A stretch of 64,000 nucleotides of DNA from CBDCGJ01 sp965238305 (GTDB lineage: Bacteria > Pseudomonadota > Alphaproteobacteria > GCA-2731375): assembly GCA_965238305.1 (NCBI GenBank), contig CBDEHK010000001.1, forward strand, positions 124,001 through 188,000. Reading direction: 5' to 3'. Below the pieces are notes generated by a model. It made no database searches. It was given only the letters and a program-made list of their open reading frames with translations, and was not told the DNA's origin. Positions 26,045-34,917 of this stretch are shown piece by piece; position 1 is the stretch's first letter, and the number at the start of each line of letters is the position of its first letter. Both the position numbers and the translations under genes were made by a program.

Positions 26045-26508
26045 TCATTTTCCCCCTTTTTATCGCCTTGCTTATTCCCCTGCCAAAGGTCTGCTTTTTT
26101 GAGCGCTTCAGCGACTTCCGGCGGCATGTAATTTTCGTCATGCTTGGCCAGCACTTCAGTGGCGACAAATACGCCTTTCTCGTTCAAACTGCCTGCGGCC
26201 ACAACGCCTTGGCCTTCGCGGAACAAGTCCGGCAACAGGCCAGTATAACGGACCGCGACAGTATTGGCACCATCGGTAACGATAAACGATATGGTCAGAC
26301 CATCGCTCTCGCGCTTGATGCTTTCGTCTTGCACCAATCCGCCAAGGCGAAAGCGGCGCCCCGCCTGCATCGGTTTTTCTACCAAGGCGGTGGGGCTGAA
26401 AAAGAACGACAGGTTGTCTTTAAGCGCCATGGAAACCAACCCGGCAGAAGCCCCCAATGCCACCAAAGCAAACACCACCACCAATAAACGCCGGCGTTTA
26501 CGGGTCAC
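26041..26508 (-). CDS. ccmE: Haem chaperone CcmE
   Basis: 155 residues. N-terminal membrane anchor (about 7-28), a periplasmic OB-fold barrel, and the haem-binding motif H123-DEN-Y127 (KHDENYMPPE), where His binds haem covalently. The C-terminal tail is charged and flexible as usual. It carries haem from CcmABCD to CcmF. It overlaps ccmD by four bases upstream and the dehydrogenase by four bases downstream. Confidence 0.95.
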   Translation of the reverse strand: MTRKRRRLLVVVFALVALGASAGLVSMALKDNLSFFFSPTALVEKPMQAGRRFRLGGLVQDESIKRESDGLTISFIVTDGANTVAVRYTGLLPDLFREGQGVVAAGSLNEKGVFVATEVLAKHDENYMPPEVAEALKKADLWQGNKQGDKKGENE

Positions 26509-26705
26509 GTCTGATCCTCCTGAGATTGCTCTGTTTCACTATTTTTTTGTCGCGCCAAATCATCTTCCAAGCTGCTGAGAATGCGCCAGCTGTCGGTAAG
26601 ACCGCGCTGACTGACCAGCCAGATCACAACCATTAGGATTACCGGAATGGCATAGGCCGGCCAGATAAAACTTGCATAGCCATCCATGGCGAAAAATTCA
26701 CTCAT
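26505..26705 (-). CDS. ccmD: Haem exporter subunit CcmD
   Basis: 66 residues with one membrane helix (about 14-32, YASFIWPAYAIPVILMVVIW) and a charged cytoplasmic tail, exactly the layout of CcmD, which helps release holo-CcmE from CcmC. The start is the ATG 18 bases after the ccmC stop. It overlaps ccmE by an ATGA. Confidence 0.88.
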   Translation of the reverse strand: MSEFFAMDGYASFIWPAYAIPVILMVVIWLVSQRGLTDSWRILSSLEDDLARQKNSETEQSQEDQT

Positions 26706-26723
26706 GCTTGTTTCCCCATGTTT

Positions 26724-27452
26724 TTAGCTCCACGCAATCTGACGCCGCAAAGCATCTATTTTACGCAAATTAACTTCCCGGCGAACCCGTAACAGCAACA
26801 TCGTCGCAAAATAGAGCGTGAATGCCAGGATCATCACCAGCAAAGCCCAGAGCATGTCCGGGTGAATACTGGGCCCGTCCAGGCGAACGATACTGGCCGG
26901 TTGGTGCAGGGTGTTCCACCAGTCAACGGAAAACTTGATGATCGGTACATTGACAAATCCTACTAAGGCTAGAATTGCCGCCGCTTTTGCGGCTTTTGTT
27001 TGATCGTCGATTGCCTGCCATAGGGCCATATAACCGAGATAGAGAAAAAACAGCACTAATACCGACGTCAGGCGTGCATCCCAAACCCACCAAGTGCCCC
27101 ACATCGGTTTACCCCAAAGCGATCCGGTGACCAGCGCCGCAAAGGTAAAACAGGCACCAATTGGGGCCGCTGCTTTCGCCGACATATCGGCCAAGGGATG
27201 TTTCCAGACAAAACCGACCAAACTGGCCAAGGCCATAAAGCTATAACAAGCCATTGCCATCCAGGCCGACGGCACATGCACGAACATGATACGGACAGTT
27301 TCGCCCTGTTGATAATCAGCCGGTGCGACGAAAAAACTCAAATATAATCCAACCGCAAGGCTGATCACCGTTGCCGTCGCCAACCATGGCAATAGTTTTG
27401 TCGACAGGCGCATGAAGCGGGCGGGATTTGCGAATTTGTGTAAATTTACCAT
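26724..27452 (-). CDS. ccmC: Haem-handling protein CcmC
   Basis: 242 residues, six membrane helices, with the tryptophan-rich periplasmic motif WGTWWVWDARLTS at 118-130 and the conserved periplasmic His in FVHVPSAW and in NTLHQPAS. CcmC attaches haem to CcmE. An 88-base gap separates it from ccmB. Confidence 0.95.
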   Translation of the reverse strand: MVNLHKFANPARFMRLSTKLLPWLATATVISLAVGLYLSFFVAPADYQQGETVRIMFVHVPSAWMAMACYSFMALASLVGFVWKHPLADMSAKAAAPIGACFTFAALVTGSLWGKPMWGTWWVWDARLTSVLVLFFLYLGYMALWQAIDDQTKAAKAAAILALVGFVNVPIIKFSVDWWNTLHQPASIVRLDGPSIHPDMLWALLVMILAFTLYFATMLLLRVRREVNLRKIDALRRQIAWS

Positions 27453-27540
27453 CTCAAAAGCTCATGTAGCGCGGGAACTTAGCCGGTGCAAGCCGGACGC
27501 GATCACTATTGATCTATCTCATGTTTAGACGATTGCACAA

Positions 27541-28215
27541 TTAATCCAGAAATAGCTTCAACGCGGCCGCACTGGCCCAAGGACAAAGCGGTAGCGCGAA
27601 CAAAAACATGGCGGTCAATAACATCAAATGTCCTTCATATGGCAACCCCTGGGAGGCTGCATCGACCGCTGCCACAGCAAATATCAATACCGGAATATAA
27701 AGCGGTAAGACCAACAATGATAGCAGCACGCCACCGCGCCGCACGCCAACGGTTAAAGCCGCCCCGATCGACCCGATCAGGCTTAGGATTGGTGTGCCGA
27801 GGGCCATTGTCGCCAGCAGAGCGGGAAATCCATCAACCTGCATATTCAACAACAATGCAAGCACCGGTGCCGTAATCAGCAACGGCAGACCTGTAGTCAA
27901 CCAATGGGCCGTGGTTTTCGCCAGTGTTATGGTGCCTAGGCCGGCGCCGGTCAGGGCTAGTTGTTCCAAAGAGCCATCTTCGAAATCTGCCTGATACATC
28001 CGGTCTAGCGACAAAAGGGCCGCCAATAAAGCTGCAACCCAGACAACGCCGGTGGAAATTCGCTCCAATACGCCACTTTCCGGGCCGACGCCGAAAGGAA
28101 ATAATGTCACCGTGATAACAAAAAATGCAATCACCAGCAGCGTCGCGCCACCCTGGCGAATGGCCAGACGCAAGTCACGAGCGACAATGGCGCGAAAGGC
28201 TGCAATCCAGATCAT
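27541..28215 (-). CDS. ccmB: Haem exporter permease CcmB
   Basis: 224 residues, six hydrophobic segments, with the N-terminal FRAIVARDLRLAIRQGG and the DFEDGSLEQLALTG cytoplasmic segment of CcmB. It is the membrane partner of the CcmA ATPase. Its ATG overlaps the ccmA stop by four bases. Confidence 0.93.
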   Translation of the reverse strand: MIWIAAFRAIVARDLRLAIRQGGATLLVIAFFVITVTLFPFGVGPESGVLERISTGVVWVAALLAALLSLDRMYQADFEDGSLEQLALTGAGLGTITLAKTTAHWLTTGLPLLITAPVLALLLNMQVDGFPALLATMALGTPILSLIGSIGAALTVGVRRGGVLLSLLVLPLYIPVLIFAVAAVDAASQGLPYEGHLMLLTAMFLFALPLCPWASAAALKLFLD

Positions 28216-28847
28216 GCAGCCGCCATGGCCGGGATGATTGTGAGTTCTTGCAGATCGTCGAGACCGAGATCAATATGCGTCGCCGCTATCACCACGCCGC
28301 CGTCCGCCCGATGTCGGGCGATCGCCTGGCCAAGTCGATGGACGCCATCGTTATCCAAGGACACTGAGGGTTCATCCAACAACCATAATGGTGCGGGTTT
28401 CAACAACAATCGCGCCAAAGCCACACGCTTGCGCTGCCCGGCAGAAAGGTGCTGGGCTGGCGTGGCCGCTAAATGATAAATGTCGAATGCGGACATCGAG
28501 TTTTCTACCCGCGTCGGGTTTTTCGGATCACTTGGGCAAAAAATCATCGCCCATTGGTGCAAATTTTCTTGCACGCTCAAGGCCGGCTTCACGGCATCCA
28601 GATGGCCAACATAGGCGATCTGGCGGCGAAATAATTCTGGCTCGGCCTCAATTGGATCCTCATTCCAATAAACCCGACCTTTGAAGGGCTTCAACATTGT
28701 TGCAATGATCTTCAAAAGACTGGATTTACCAGCCCCGTTTGCGCCGCGCAAAACCATGGCCTCGCCGCTATCAAGGGCAAAGTCGAGGTCTCGAAAAATG
28801 ACTCGATCGCCACGGACACAGGTCAATTTTTTGCCTTCAATCCCCAT
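28212..28847 (-). CDS. ccmA: Cytochrome c maturation ABC ATPase CcmA
   Basis: 211 residues from the chosen ATG. Walker A GANGAGKS at 35-42, signature LSAGQRKRVALARL, Walker B LWLLDEPSVSLD. It drives release of holo-CcmE from CcmC. The ATG at 28847 gives the usual family N-terminus and has AAGGAT upstream; an ATG 42 bases earlier adds 14 residues and lacks a binding site. It is the first gene of the ccm operon, divergent from the amidase gene. Confidence 0.93.
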   Translation of the reverse strand: MGIEGKKLTCVRGDRVIFRDLDFALDSGEAMVLRGANGAGKSSLLKIIATMLKPFKGRVYWNEDPIEAEPELFRRQIAYVGHLDAVKPALSVQENLHQWAMIFCPSDPKNPTRVENSMSAFDIYHLAATPAQHLSAGQRKRVALARLLLKPAPLWLLDEPSVSLDNDGVHRLGQAIARHRADGGVVIAATHIDLGLDDLQELTIIPAMAAA

Positions 28848-28968
28848 CTTGGAATCCAAATCCTTATACAAACTCGGCGGATATAACATAAGCGGGAATT
28901 ATCGCCTATGCCATGTATCAAATTCTATGCTTGAATGGCATTGATTCTAGTCTGTGTGGGTTGGGAAT

Positions 28969-30489
28969 ATGGAAGGGCTGTACATTTCCGAGCTGGCGGC
29001 GCGGTTGGCGACCGGCGATTTATCCGCGACCATATTGGCGGACTATTATCTCGAACGCATCGGTGCCTACGATCAATCCGGTCCCAACTTGAACGCGGTC
29101 CTGACTTTGAACCCGGAAGCCATGGACGAGGCGGCGGCGCTAGATCAAGAAATTCGCACAAATGGCCCCCGAAGTCGCTTACACGGCGTGCCGGTGTTGT
29201 TGAAAGATAATATCGCCACCGTCGGCCCGATGGCGACAACTGCCGGTTCGCGGGCCCTGAAAGGTGCCGTCGCCAACCGCGATGCCCACATCGTCATGTT
29301 GTTGAAACAGGCCGGCGCATTAATCCTGGGCAAAACCAACATGAGCGAATGGGCCAATTTTCGCTCCAGTAACTCCTCTAGTGGGTGGAGCAGTTTGGGT
29401 GGGCAAACCCGCAATCCCTATAGTCTCGACCGCAGTCCGGGTGGTTCCAGCGCCGGCTCCGGCGTTGCCGTCGCCGCTGACTTTTGCACGGTCGCGGTGG
29501 GAACAGAAACCGACGGCTCCATTGTCTCACCATCGTCTTTGAATGGCATTGTCGGCATCAAACCGACGGTCGGTCTGGTTAGCCGATCCGGCATTATTCC
29601 GATTTCCGCCAGTCAGGACACTGCCGGCCCGATGGCCCGCAATGTTGCCGACGCCGCAATGCTGTTAAACGTACTGGCCGGCAGCGATCCCGAGGATGCC
29701 GCCAGCTCGGGCGCTGATCAGCGCCGGGAGCCCGATTATACGGAATTTGTCCGCAATGACGGCTTAGCCGGCGCCCGTATCGGTGTCGCTCGCAACTATT
29801 GCCGTATCAACGACCATGTCGATGCGATATTCGAGACGGCACTAGAAACAATTGCAAAGGCTGGAGCGGAGGTTGTTGATCCGGTTTCGTTGCCCAAAGT
29901 AGAAGAGATATCCGGCCACGAACGCCGGGTGCTGGTCTATGAATTCAAAGATGGTGTGAACGCCTATCTCAAGGAGTATCTCAAAGACTTTCCAATCCAG
30001 AGCTTGGCCGACATCATCAAATTCAATCATGACCATGCAGAGCAAGTGATGCCCTATTTCGGCCAGGACATATTGCTAAAATCAGAACAGTCGGGACCAT
30101 TGAGCGACGAAACCTATATCACCGCGCGGGCGGCTTGCCGCCGACTGGGTCGCGCAGACGGGATCGACAAAACGCTCGCAGATCACAATTTGGACGCACT
30201 AGTGGCGCCGAGCCGGACCTTGGCCTGGCCGATCGATTGGGCGACCGGCGATGGGCGGCGCGGCGGTTCTTCGACAGTCCCGGCAATCGCCGGCTATCCG
30301 ATGATTTCGGTGCCGATGGGATATGCCTTCGGCATGCCGGCAGGGTTATCATTTTTTGCCGGCGCCTATGCCGAAGGCCGCTTGATCCAATTGGCTTCCG
30401 GCTTCGAACATGTCGCGCAAATGCGCCGGCAACCGAGCTTTCGGGAAGAAATATTCACGCGCGGCTTAGCCCGGCAAGCAACGCCCTGA
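28969..30489 (+). CDS. Amidase signature family enzyme
   Basis: 506 residues. Ser-cisSer-Lys triad readable as Lys79 (VLLKDNI), Ser160 (GGSSAGS) and Ser184 (ETDGSIVSP), with the 24-residue spacing of the family. It should hydrolyse an amide to acid and ammonia; the substrate is unknown. There is no signal peptide, so it is cytosolic. The ATG is preferred over a GTG 15 bases earlier. Its last 35 bases overlap the convergent P-loop gene. Confidence 0.9.
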   Translation: MEGLYISELAARLATGDLSATILADYYLERIGAYDQSGPNLNAVLTLNPEAMDEAAALDQEIRTNGPRSRLHGVPVLLKDNIATVGPMATTAGSRALKGAVANRDAHIVMLLKQAGALILGKTNMSEWANFRSSNSSSGWSSLGGQTRNPYSLDRSPGGSSAGSGVAVAADFCTVAVGTETDGSIVSPSSLNGIVGIKPTVGLVSRSGIIPISASQDTAGPMARNVADAAMLLNVLAGSDPEDAASSGADQRREPDYTEFVRNDGLAGARIGVARNYCRINDHVDAIFETALETIAKAGAEVVDPVSLPKVEEISGHERRVLVYEFKDGVNAYLKEYLKDFPIQSLADIIKFNHDHAEQVMPYFGQDILLKSEQSGPLSDETYITARAACRRLGRADGIDKTLADHNLDALVAPSRTLAWPIDWATGDGRRGGSSTVPAIAGYPMISVPMGYAFGMPAGLSFFAGAYAEGRLIQLASGFEHVAQMRRQPSFREEIFTRGLARQATP

Positions 30490-31009
30490 CATTTCCGGGC
30501 CACGACAGTTTGACGACGCGTTTTGACGCAGGCGGATCGTCCAGATGGATCGCCATGCGCGGTGCGTACTCTTTTTTGAATCGCCAAACATATTTGATGA
30601 ATTCCCAATCCCAACGCTCGGGACAGCCGGGTGCAGAATCCACCCTGACCTGACCGAAATTCGTCGCGACCCGTTTGAGGACACGATAAACGCTCAACCA
30701 AGATGGCACGTCGATCCAAATTAGGACATCGGCGCGGGCAACGCGTAAATCGATGGTTGAAGAATAATTCCCTTCGATAATCCAGCGATCGTTGGCGATT
30801 TCGCGTTCGACTATGGATATCCATTCCTGATCGCTGCGTGGTTGCCATCCGGGCAGCCAGAAAATTTGATCCAAATGGACCACCGGCAGCTCTAACAAAG
30901 GCGCCAAATGCCGCGCCAACGTCGATTTTCCGGCGCCGCAATCGCCAACAATTATAATTCGCCGGGCCCGCTTGATCGCGTCAATGTCCGCCTGAGAGAT
31001 CGCCACCAT
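30455..31009 (-). CDS. Small P-loop kinase-like protein (FlaR/adenylate-kinase-related)
   Basis: 184 residues. P-loop GDCGAGKST at 22-30, a substrate-type segment LDQIFWLPGWQ, then WIIEGNYSSTIDLRVARADVLIWIDVP, the pattern of the adenylate-kinase-related group often labelled topology modulation protein. It probably phosphorylates a nucleotide or small molecule, but the activity is unproven. It is the last gene of a minus-strand operon, six bases after the FAH-family gene. Confidence 0.8.
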   Translation of the reverse strand: MVAISQADIDAIKRARRIIIVGDCGAGKSTLARHLAPLLELPVVHLDQIFWLPGWQPRSDQEWISIVEREIANDRWIIEGNYSSTIDLRVARADVLIWIDVPSWLSVYRVLKRVATNFGQVRVDSAPGCPERWDWEFIKYVWRFKKEYAPRMAIHLDDPPASKRVVKLSWPGNVRALLAGLSRA

Positions 31010-31015
31010 CGCCAG

Positions 31016-31774
31016 TTAGGTTTTCGCCACCGGATTCGTAAGCGTGCCGATGCCTTCGATTTCGACTTCGACGACATCACCGTCGGCCAAGGCGCTGGTC
31101 TTGCCTGGCGTGCCAGTGAAGATCATATCGCCAGGATGAAGGGTGAAATAACGGCTGGTGAAGCTGACAATTTCATCGACATCATGGATCAGCATAGTGG
31201 TGCGTTCCGATTGCCGCACTTCGCCATTGACCCGCGATTGAAGCCGCAGGTCGTTATAGTCGACACCAGCGACCATATACGGGCCGACCGGGCCAAACGT
31301 GTCGCTGGCTTTGGCCCGTAACCATTGCACATAGCCTTGCTGCCAGACCCGCTCGCTGACATCGTTACCGCAGGTGATGGCGAAAAGATGGTCCGCCACT
31401 TGGTCCTTAGTAATATTTTTGGTGGTTTTGCCGATTACGACGACCAGTTCACCTTCATAATGCAAATTGGTCGAATCTGCCGGCATTTCAATATTGCCGC
31501 CATGACCAACCAGGGATGAAGGTAGTTTGGCGAAAAGTTCGGGTTTTTCTGCCCCGCGCTCGCCGGCGTGGGAGCGGAAGTTGAGACCGACGGCAATGAC
31601 TTTGCTGGGCTCCGACGGCGGTAATAACGTGACCTGATCCAGGTTCACGGTTTCGCCGGTTGGCTGATCCCCATCAAAGGGGGCGCCGGCGAGTTGTTGG
31701 ATCGTATCGCCATCAAGGCGACCATAGTGATTTTGATCATTTAGGCGATAGCGGACATATTTTCCAACTGCCAT
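31016..31774 (-). CDS. Fumarylacetoacetate hydrolase family protein, cytosolic paralogue
   Basis: 252 residues. FAH C-terminal fold with the metal ligands in HYEGELVVVIG (the two Glu) and GNDVSER (Asp), plus the family motif GDMIFTGTPG. Such enzymes cleave or decarboxylate beta-diketo or oxo-acid substrates. The ATG has AAGGAAA eight bases upstream; an earlier TTG is unlikely. It is a tandem paralogue of the next gene upstream (roughly 60 percent identical by eye), differing mainly in lacking a signal peptide. Confidence 0.9.
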   Translation of the reverse strand: MAVGKYVRYRLNDQNHYGRLDGDTIQQLAGAPFDGDQPTGETVNLDQVTLLPPSEPSKVIAVGLNFRSHAGERGAEKPELFAKLPSSLVGHGGNIEMPADSTNLHYEGELVVVIGKTTKNITKDQVADHLFAITCGNDVSERVWQQGYVQWLRAKASDTFGPVGPYMVAGVDYNDLRLQSRVNGEVRQSERTTMLIHDVDEIVSFTSRYFTLHPGDMIFTGTPGKTSALADGDVVEVEIEGIGTLTNPVAKT

Positions 31775-31825
31775 GAATAGGGTTTCCTTCAATAAAAGTG
31801 ATAATGAATGTGCGACTGGGCGTTT

Positions 31826-32638
31826 CTACTCGCGTACTACCGGGTTCCGCAAGGTGCCCACGCCTTCAATAGTGATTTCGACCACGTCACCGGCTTTGAG
31901 ACCGCTGGTGCGGCCGGGCGTGCCAGTGAATATCATGTCACCTGGTTCAAGGGTGAAATAACGACTGGCGAAACTAACGATGGCGGCAGCGGAATGGATC
32001 AGCATCTTCGTACGTTCCGACTGCTGGACTTCGCCGTTGACGCGGGTTTTCAGCAACAAATCATTGTAATCCAGTCCACGTACCATGACTGGGCCTACAG
32101 GACCGAAGGTATCGCTAGCCTTGGCGCGCAACCATTGCAAGTCACTGCCTTGCCAACCGCGCTCGCTGACATCATTGCCAGCCGTTACCGCAAAGATATA
32201 ATCGGGTGCTTCAGCGATACCGACTTTCTGGGCCCTGCGGCCAATAATCAAGACAAGCTCGCCTTCGTAATGCGGCTGTCCGGCGTCTTTGGGGATACGG
32301 ATCGGATCGCCCTGCCCGACCAGCGACGAGGGAAGCTTGGCGAACAGCGCCGGTTCTGCCGCCCCGCTCATCCCGGCGTGGGAGCGATAATTGAGGCCGA
32401 CCGCGATAACTTTGCTGGGCTCGCTCGGGGGCAGTAATTTTACCGCATCTAAGGCATGATTTTGCCCGGTTTTTTCAACCCGTGCGAAAGGCGGGCCGCT
32501 CAATTGGACAATCTTGTCGCCCTCAAGCAGACCATAATGGCTTTTTCCGTCGAGGGCATAACGAACAAAGCGCTGCACTTCTTCAGCCAAAGCGGTTTGC
32601 GCGATAAGAATGAGTAACAAGCTGAGAACATAACGCAT
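31826..32638 (-). CDS. Fumarylacetoacetate hydrolase family protein with signal peptide
   Basis: 270 residues. The N-terminus MRYVLSLLLILIAQTALA-EE is a clear Sec signal peptide with signal peptidase I site TALA. After cleavage the chain aligns from RFVRYALDG to the end with the cytosolic paralogue next door. The metal ligands are kept (HYEGELVLIIG, GNDVSER) and so is GDMIFTGTPG. A periplasmic location is therefore expected, unusual for this fold. A GTG directly before the ATG is an alternative start. The gene begins five bases after the homocysteine methyltransferase-like gene and 51 bases separate it from the paralogue. Confidence 0.88.
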   Translation of the reverse strand: MRYVLSLLLILIAQTALAEEVQRFVRYALDGKSHYGLLEGDKIVQLSGPPFARVEKTGQNHALDAVKLLPPSEPSKVIAVGLNYRSHAGMSGAAEPALFAKLPSSLVGQGDPIRIPKDAGQPHYEGELVLIIGRRAQKVGIAEAPDYIFAVTAGNDVSERGWQGSDLQWLRAKASDTFGPVGPVMVRGLDYNDLLLKTRVNGEVQQSERTKMLIHSAAAIVSFASRYFTLEPGDMIFTGTPGRTSGLKAGDVVEITIEGVGTLRNPVVRE

Positions 32639-32643
32639 CACAA

Positions 32644-33531
32644 TCAGACCGCCGGGCGAAGCTGGTTGTTCATGACTTTTATATGCGCCGGACCGATGCC
32701 ACAGCAGCCGCCGATGATCGTTGCCCCCATGTCACGCCAGTTTTCGGCGTGTTCGAGATATTGATCAGGCGCAAGATCGGTTCGCGCGCTGTCGATAACA
32801 TTATCTTCCATGACATATTTGTCCGGCATGCGACCGAAAGAATTGGCATAGGCACCGATCGGCTTGTCGGTCAATTCACGCATGATCGGCAGGGCAGCGC
32901 TAATCGCCTCCACTGAACAGCAATTGAATAGGAAGGCGTCAATCTTGTAATCCGACACCGCCTCCAGCAGTTCGGCTAAAGATTTACCGCTCCGCAAACA
33001 ACCGTTTGCCGCTTTGTCCAGCGACATAGACAGCCAAAAGGATTGGTCAAAGCCCGATACCGCTTCCGCCGCGGCCTGCGCTTCCCGAATCGTCGACAAG
33101 GTTTCGGTGACGAACAGGTCGACGCCCGGCGTCATGGCGTCAGCGATAGCGCGGTAACTATCGACCATGATCCGCTGATCCTGGACCATATCGGGGCGAT
33201 AACTCATCTCTAACGGGGGCAAACTACCGGCAATCCGGACATCTTTGCGGCCACTGGTCTGGCGCGCCTTTTGGGCACAGTTCACCGAAACCTGGGTTAG
33301 TTCAGCCAGGCGATCCTGCAAACCCTCTTTTGCCAGCATTACCGGTACGACACCATAATTAGAGGTGATAATCACATCCGCACCGGCATCGAGATATTCG
33401 CCATGCACTTCCGTCACCACTTCTGGGTGATCGATCAGGGCAAAGCCGGACCAGATCGATTTCAAATGGCCAAAGCCACGGCCAACGATTTCCGCTCCCA
33501 TGCCGCCGTCCAAGAGGATGAATTCTGCCAT
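32644..33531 (-). CDS. Homocysteine S-methyltransferase family protein
   Basis: 295 residues of the zinc-dependent BHMT/HMT barrel. DGGMGAEIVGRG at the N-terminus and the zinc cysteines in FNCCS (C204/C205) and GGCCG (C276, C277) are present. It would transfer a methyl group from S-methylmethionine, a betaine or another methyl donor to homocysteine or a related thiol. It is placed between YciB and the two FAH-like genes in one operon. The donor cannot be assigned. Confidence 0.88.
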   Translation of the reverse strand: MAEFILLDGGMGAEIVGRGFGHLKSIWSGFALIDHPEVVTEVHGEYLDAGADVIITSNYGVVPVMLAKEGLQDRLAELTQVSVNCAQKARQTSGRKDVRIAGSLPPLEMSYRPDMVQDQRIMVDSYRAIADAMTPGVDLFVTETLSTIREAQAAAEAVSGFDQSFWLSMSLDKAANGCLRSGKSLAELLEAVSDYKIDAFLFNCCSVEAISAALPIMRELTDKPIGAYANSFGRMPDKYVMEDNVIDSARTDLAPDQYLEHAENWRDMGATIIGGCCGIGPAHIKVMNNQLRPAV

Positions 33532-33544
33532 GATGTGAGGTGTC

Positions 33545-34129
33545 CTAATCGTCCGCCGTGACTTCTTTTTCTTCGATGAAATAGCGCTTAAAAAGCGGGA
33601 TTTGCAGCGCTGTGAAAAGCATGGTCAGGGGCAGGATGCCAAAAACCTTGAAATTGACCCAGGCATCGGTGTCGAAATTGCGCCAGACAATTTCGTTCAA
33701 GATCGCCAGGACAATGAAAAACCCAATCCAGCGGATGGTCAACTGCCGCCAGCCTTCGTCCTGTAACTTCATCGCGTGACCGACAACATTGCGGAGAAAA
33801 TAGCGCTTCATCATCAGCCCGACGAATAGCGCGATGGCAAACATCGAATTGATGATCGTTGGTTTCAATTTGATGAACAGTTCGTCCTGTAAAATCAAGG
33901 TCGCACCGCCAAACACCAGGACAAACCCGGCCGTCACCAGCGGCAGGATCGGCAACCGTTTCTCCACTGTCCAGGCGACCACGACGGCGATCACGATCGC
34001 CACCATGAAAGCGCCAGTGGCCCAGAATATTCCGGCTTTGGCATTCGTGAAAAAGAACACGATCAAGGGGCCGATATCGACCGCCAATTTCGCCAGTGGA
34101 TTTATTTTCGCTTTTGTCTTGCCTTGCAT
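33545..34129 (-). CDS. yciB: Inner membrane protein YciB / septation protein A
   Basis: 194 residues with five membrane helices and the family features KLAVDIGPLIVFFF at the start and FVGLMMKRYFLRNVV plus WIGFFIVLAILNEIVWRN near the end. Family members affect cell division and envelope integrity in several bacteria. The chosen ATG gives the normal family length. It is divergent from rpiA and followed after 13 bases by the homocysteine methyltransferase-like gene. Confidence 0.92.
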   Translation of the reverse strand: MQGKTKAKINPLAKLAVDIGPLIVFFFTNAKAGIFWATGAFMVAIVIAVVVAWTVEKRLPILPLVTAGFVLVFGGATLILQDELFIKLKPTIINSMFAIALFVGLMMKRYFLRNVVGHAMKLQDEGWRQLTIRWIGFFIVLAILNEIVWRNFDTDAWVNFKVFGILPLTMLFTALQIPLFKRYFIEEKEVTADD

Positions 34130-34206
34130 GGCGGGGAAGATATCTTGGTGCGGCAATTCGCGCCAGTGACAATTTTGGCAACTGCGGGTTTTTTTGGAGA
34201 ATTCGG

Positions 34207-34917
34207 ATGAATGACAAGACCCCTCAGGATCAGGCAAAAATTAACGCCGCTGAAGCCGCCTTAGGTTTAGTGGAGGATGGTATGCGCCTGGGTATCGGCA
34301 CCGGCTCGACCGCGGCGATATTTGTCGAACTGTTAGCGGCAAATGTGAAAGCCGGCCTCAAGGTGACCGGCGTCCCAACGTCGGAGCGCACTGCCGAACA
34401 ATGCCGGGCGCTGGGGGTGCCACTGACGACCTTGGATGATAATCCGGAATTAGATCTGGGCATTGATGGGGCCGACGAATTTGATCCCGAGTTGAACTTG
34501 ATCAAAGGCGCCGGTGGCGCCTTGCTGCGGGAAAAAATCGTCGCCTCCTGCTGTCAACGTTTTGTCGTCATCGCAGATGAAAGCAAACGCGTAGCCGTTT
34601 TGGGCGCCTTCGATCTGCCGGTTGAGGTGATCCCCATGGCGGTCAAACCGCTGGCCCTACAGATCGCCGACTACGGCGCCAAAGTCACTTTACGCCGGGA
34701 TCGGTGGGGGGAAGTTGTCCTAACCGACGAAGAAAACATTATCCTCGATTGCACCTTTGGGGCCCAAATCAAAGATCCGATGACCCTCGCCCATAATCTC
34801 TCCAGCCTTGCCGGTATCGTCGAGCACGGTCTTTTTGTCGGTATGTGCGAAAGCGTCATCATCGGCCGCCCCGACGGCGTCGAACATTTTTTCGCGCAAG
34901 GCAGCGATGAATTTTAG
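34207..34917 (+). CDS. rpiA: Ribose-5-phosphate isomerase A
   Basis: 236 residues. GIGTGSTAAIFVELL (phosphate-binding loop), DLGIDGADEFDP with the catalytic Asp pair, and IKGAGGALLREKIVA are the RpiA signatures. It interconverts ribose-5-phosphate and ribulose-5-phosphate in the pentose phosphate pathway. The ATG follows GGAGAA. Its stop overlaps by four bases the stop of the convergent flavoprotein gene. Confidence 0.96.
   Translation: MNDKTPQDQAKINAAEAALGLVEDGMRLGIGTGSTAAIFVELLAANVKAGLKVTGVPTSERTAEQCRALGVPLTTLDDNPELDLGIDGADEFDPELNLIKGAGGALLREKIVASCCQRFVVIADESKRVAVLGAFDLPVEVIPMAVKPLALQIADYGAKVTLRRDRWGEVVLTDEENIILDCTFGAQIKDPMTLAHNLSSLAGIVEHGLFVGMCESVIIGRPDGVEHFFAQGSDEF

Noticed and set aside
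31016..32638. The two FAH-family genes as one gene split by a frameshift
   Set aside because: Each is full length with its own start, metal ligands and stop. They are tandem paralogues.
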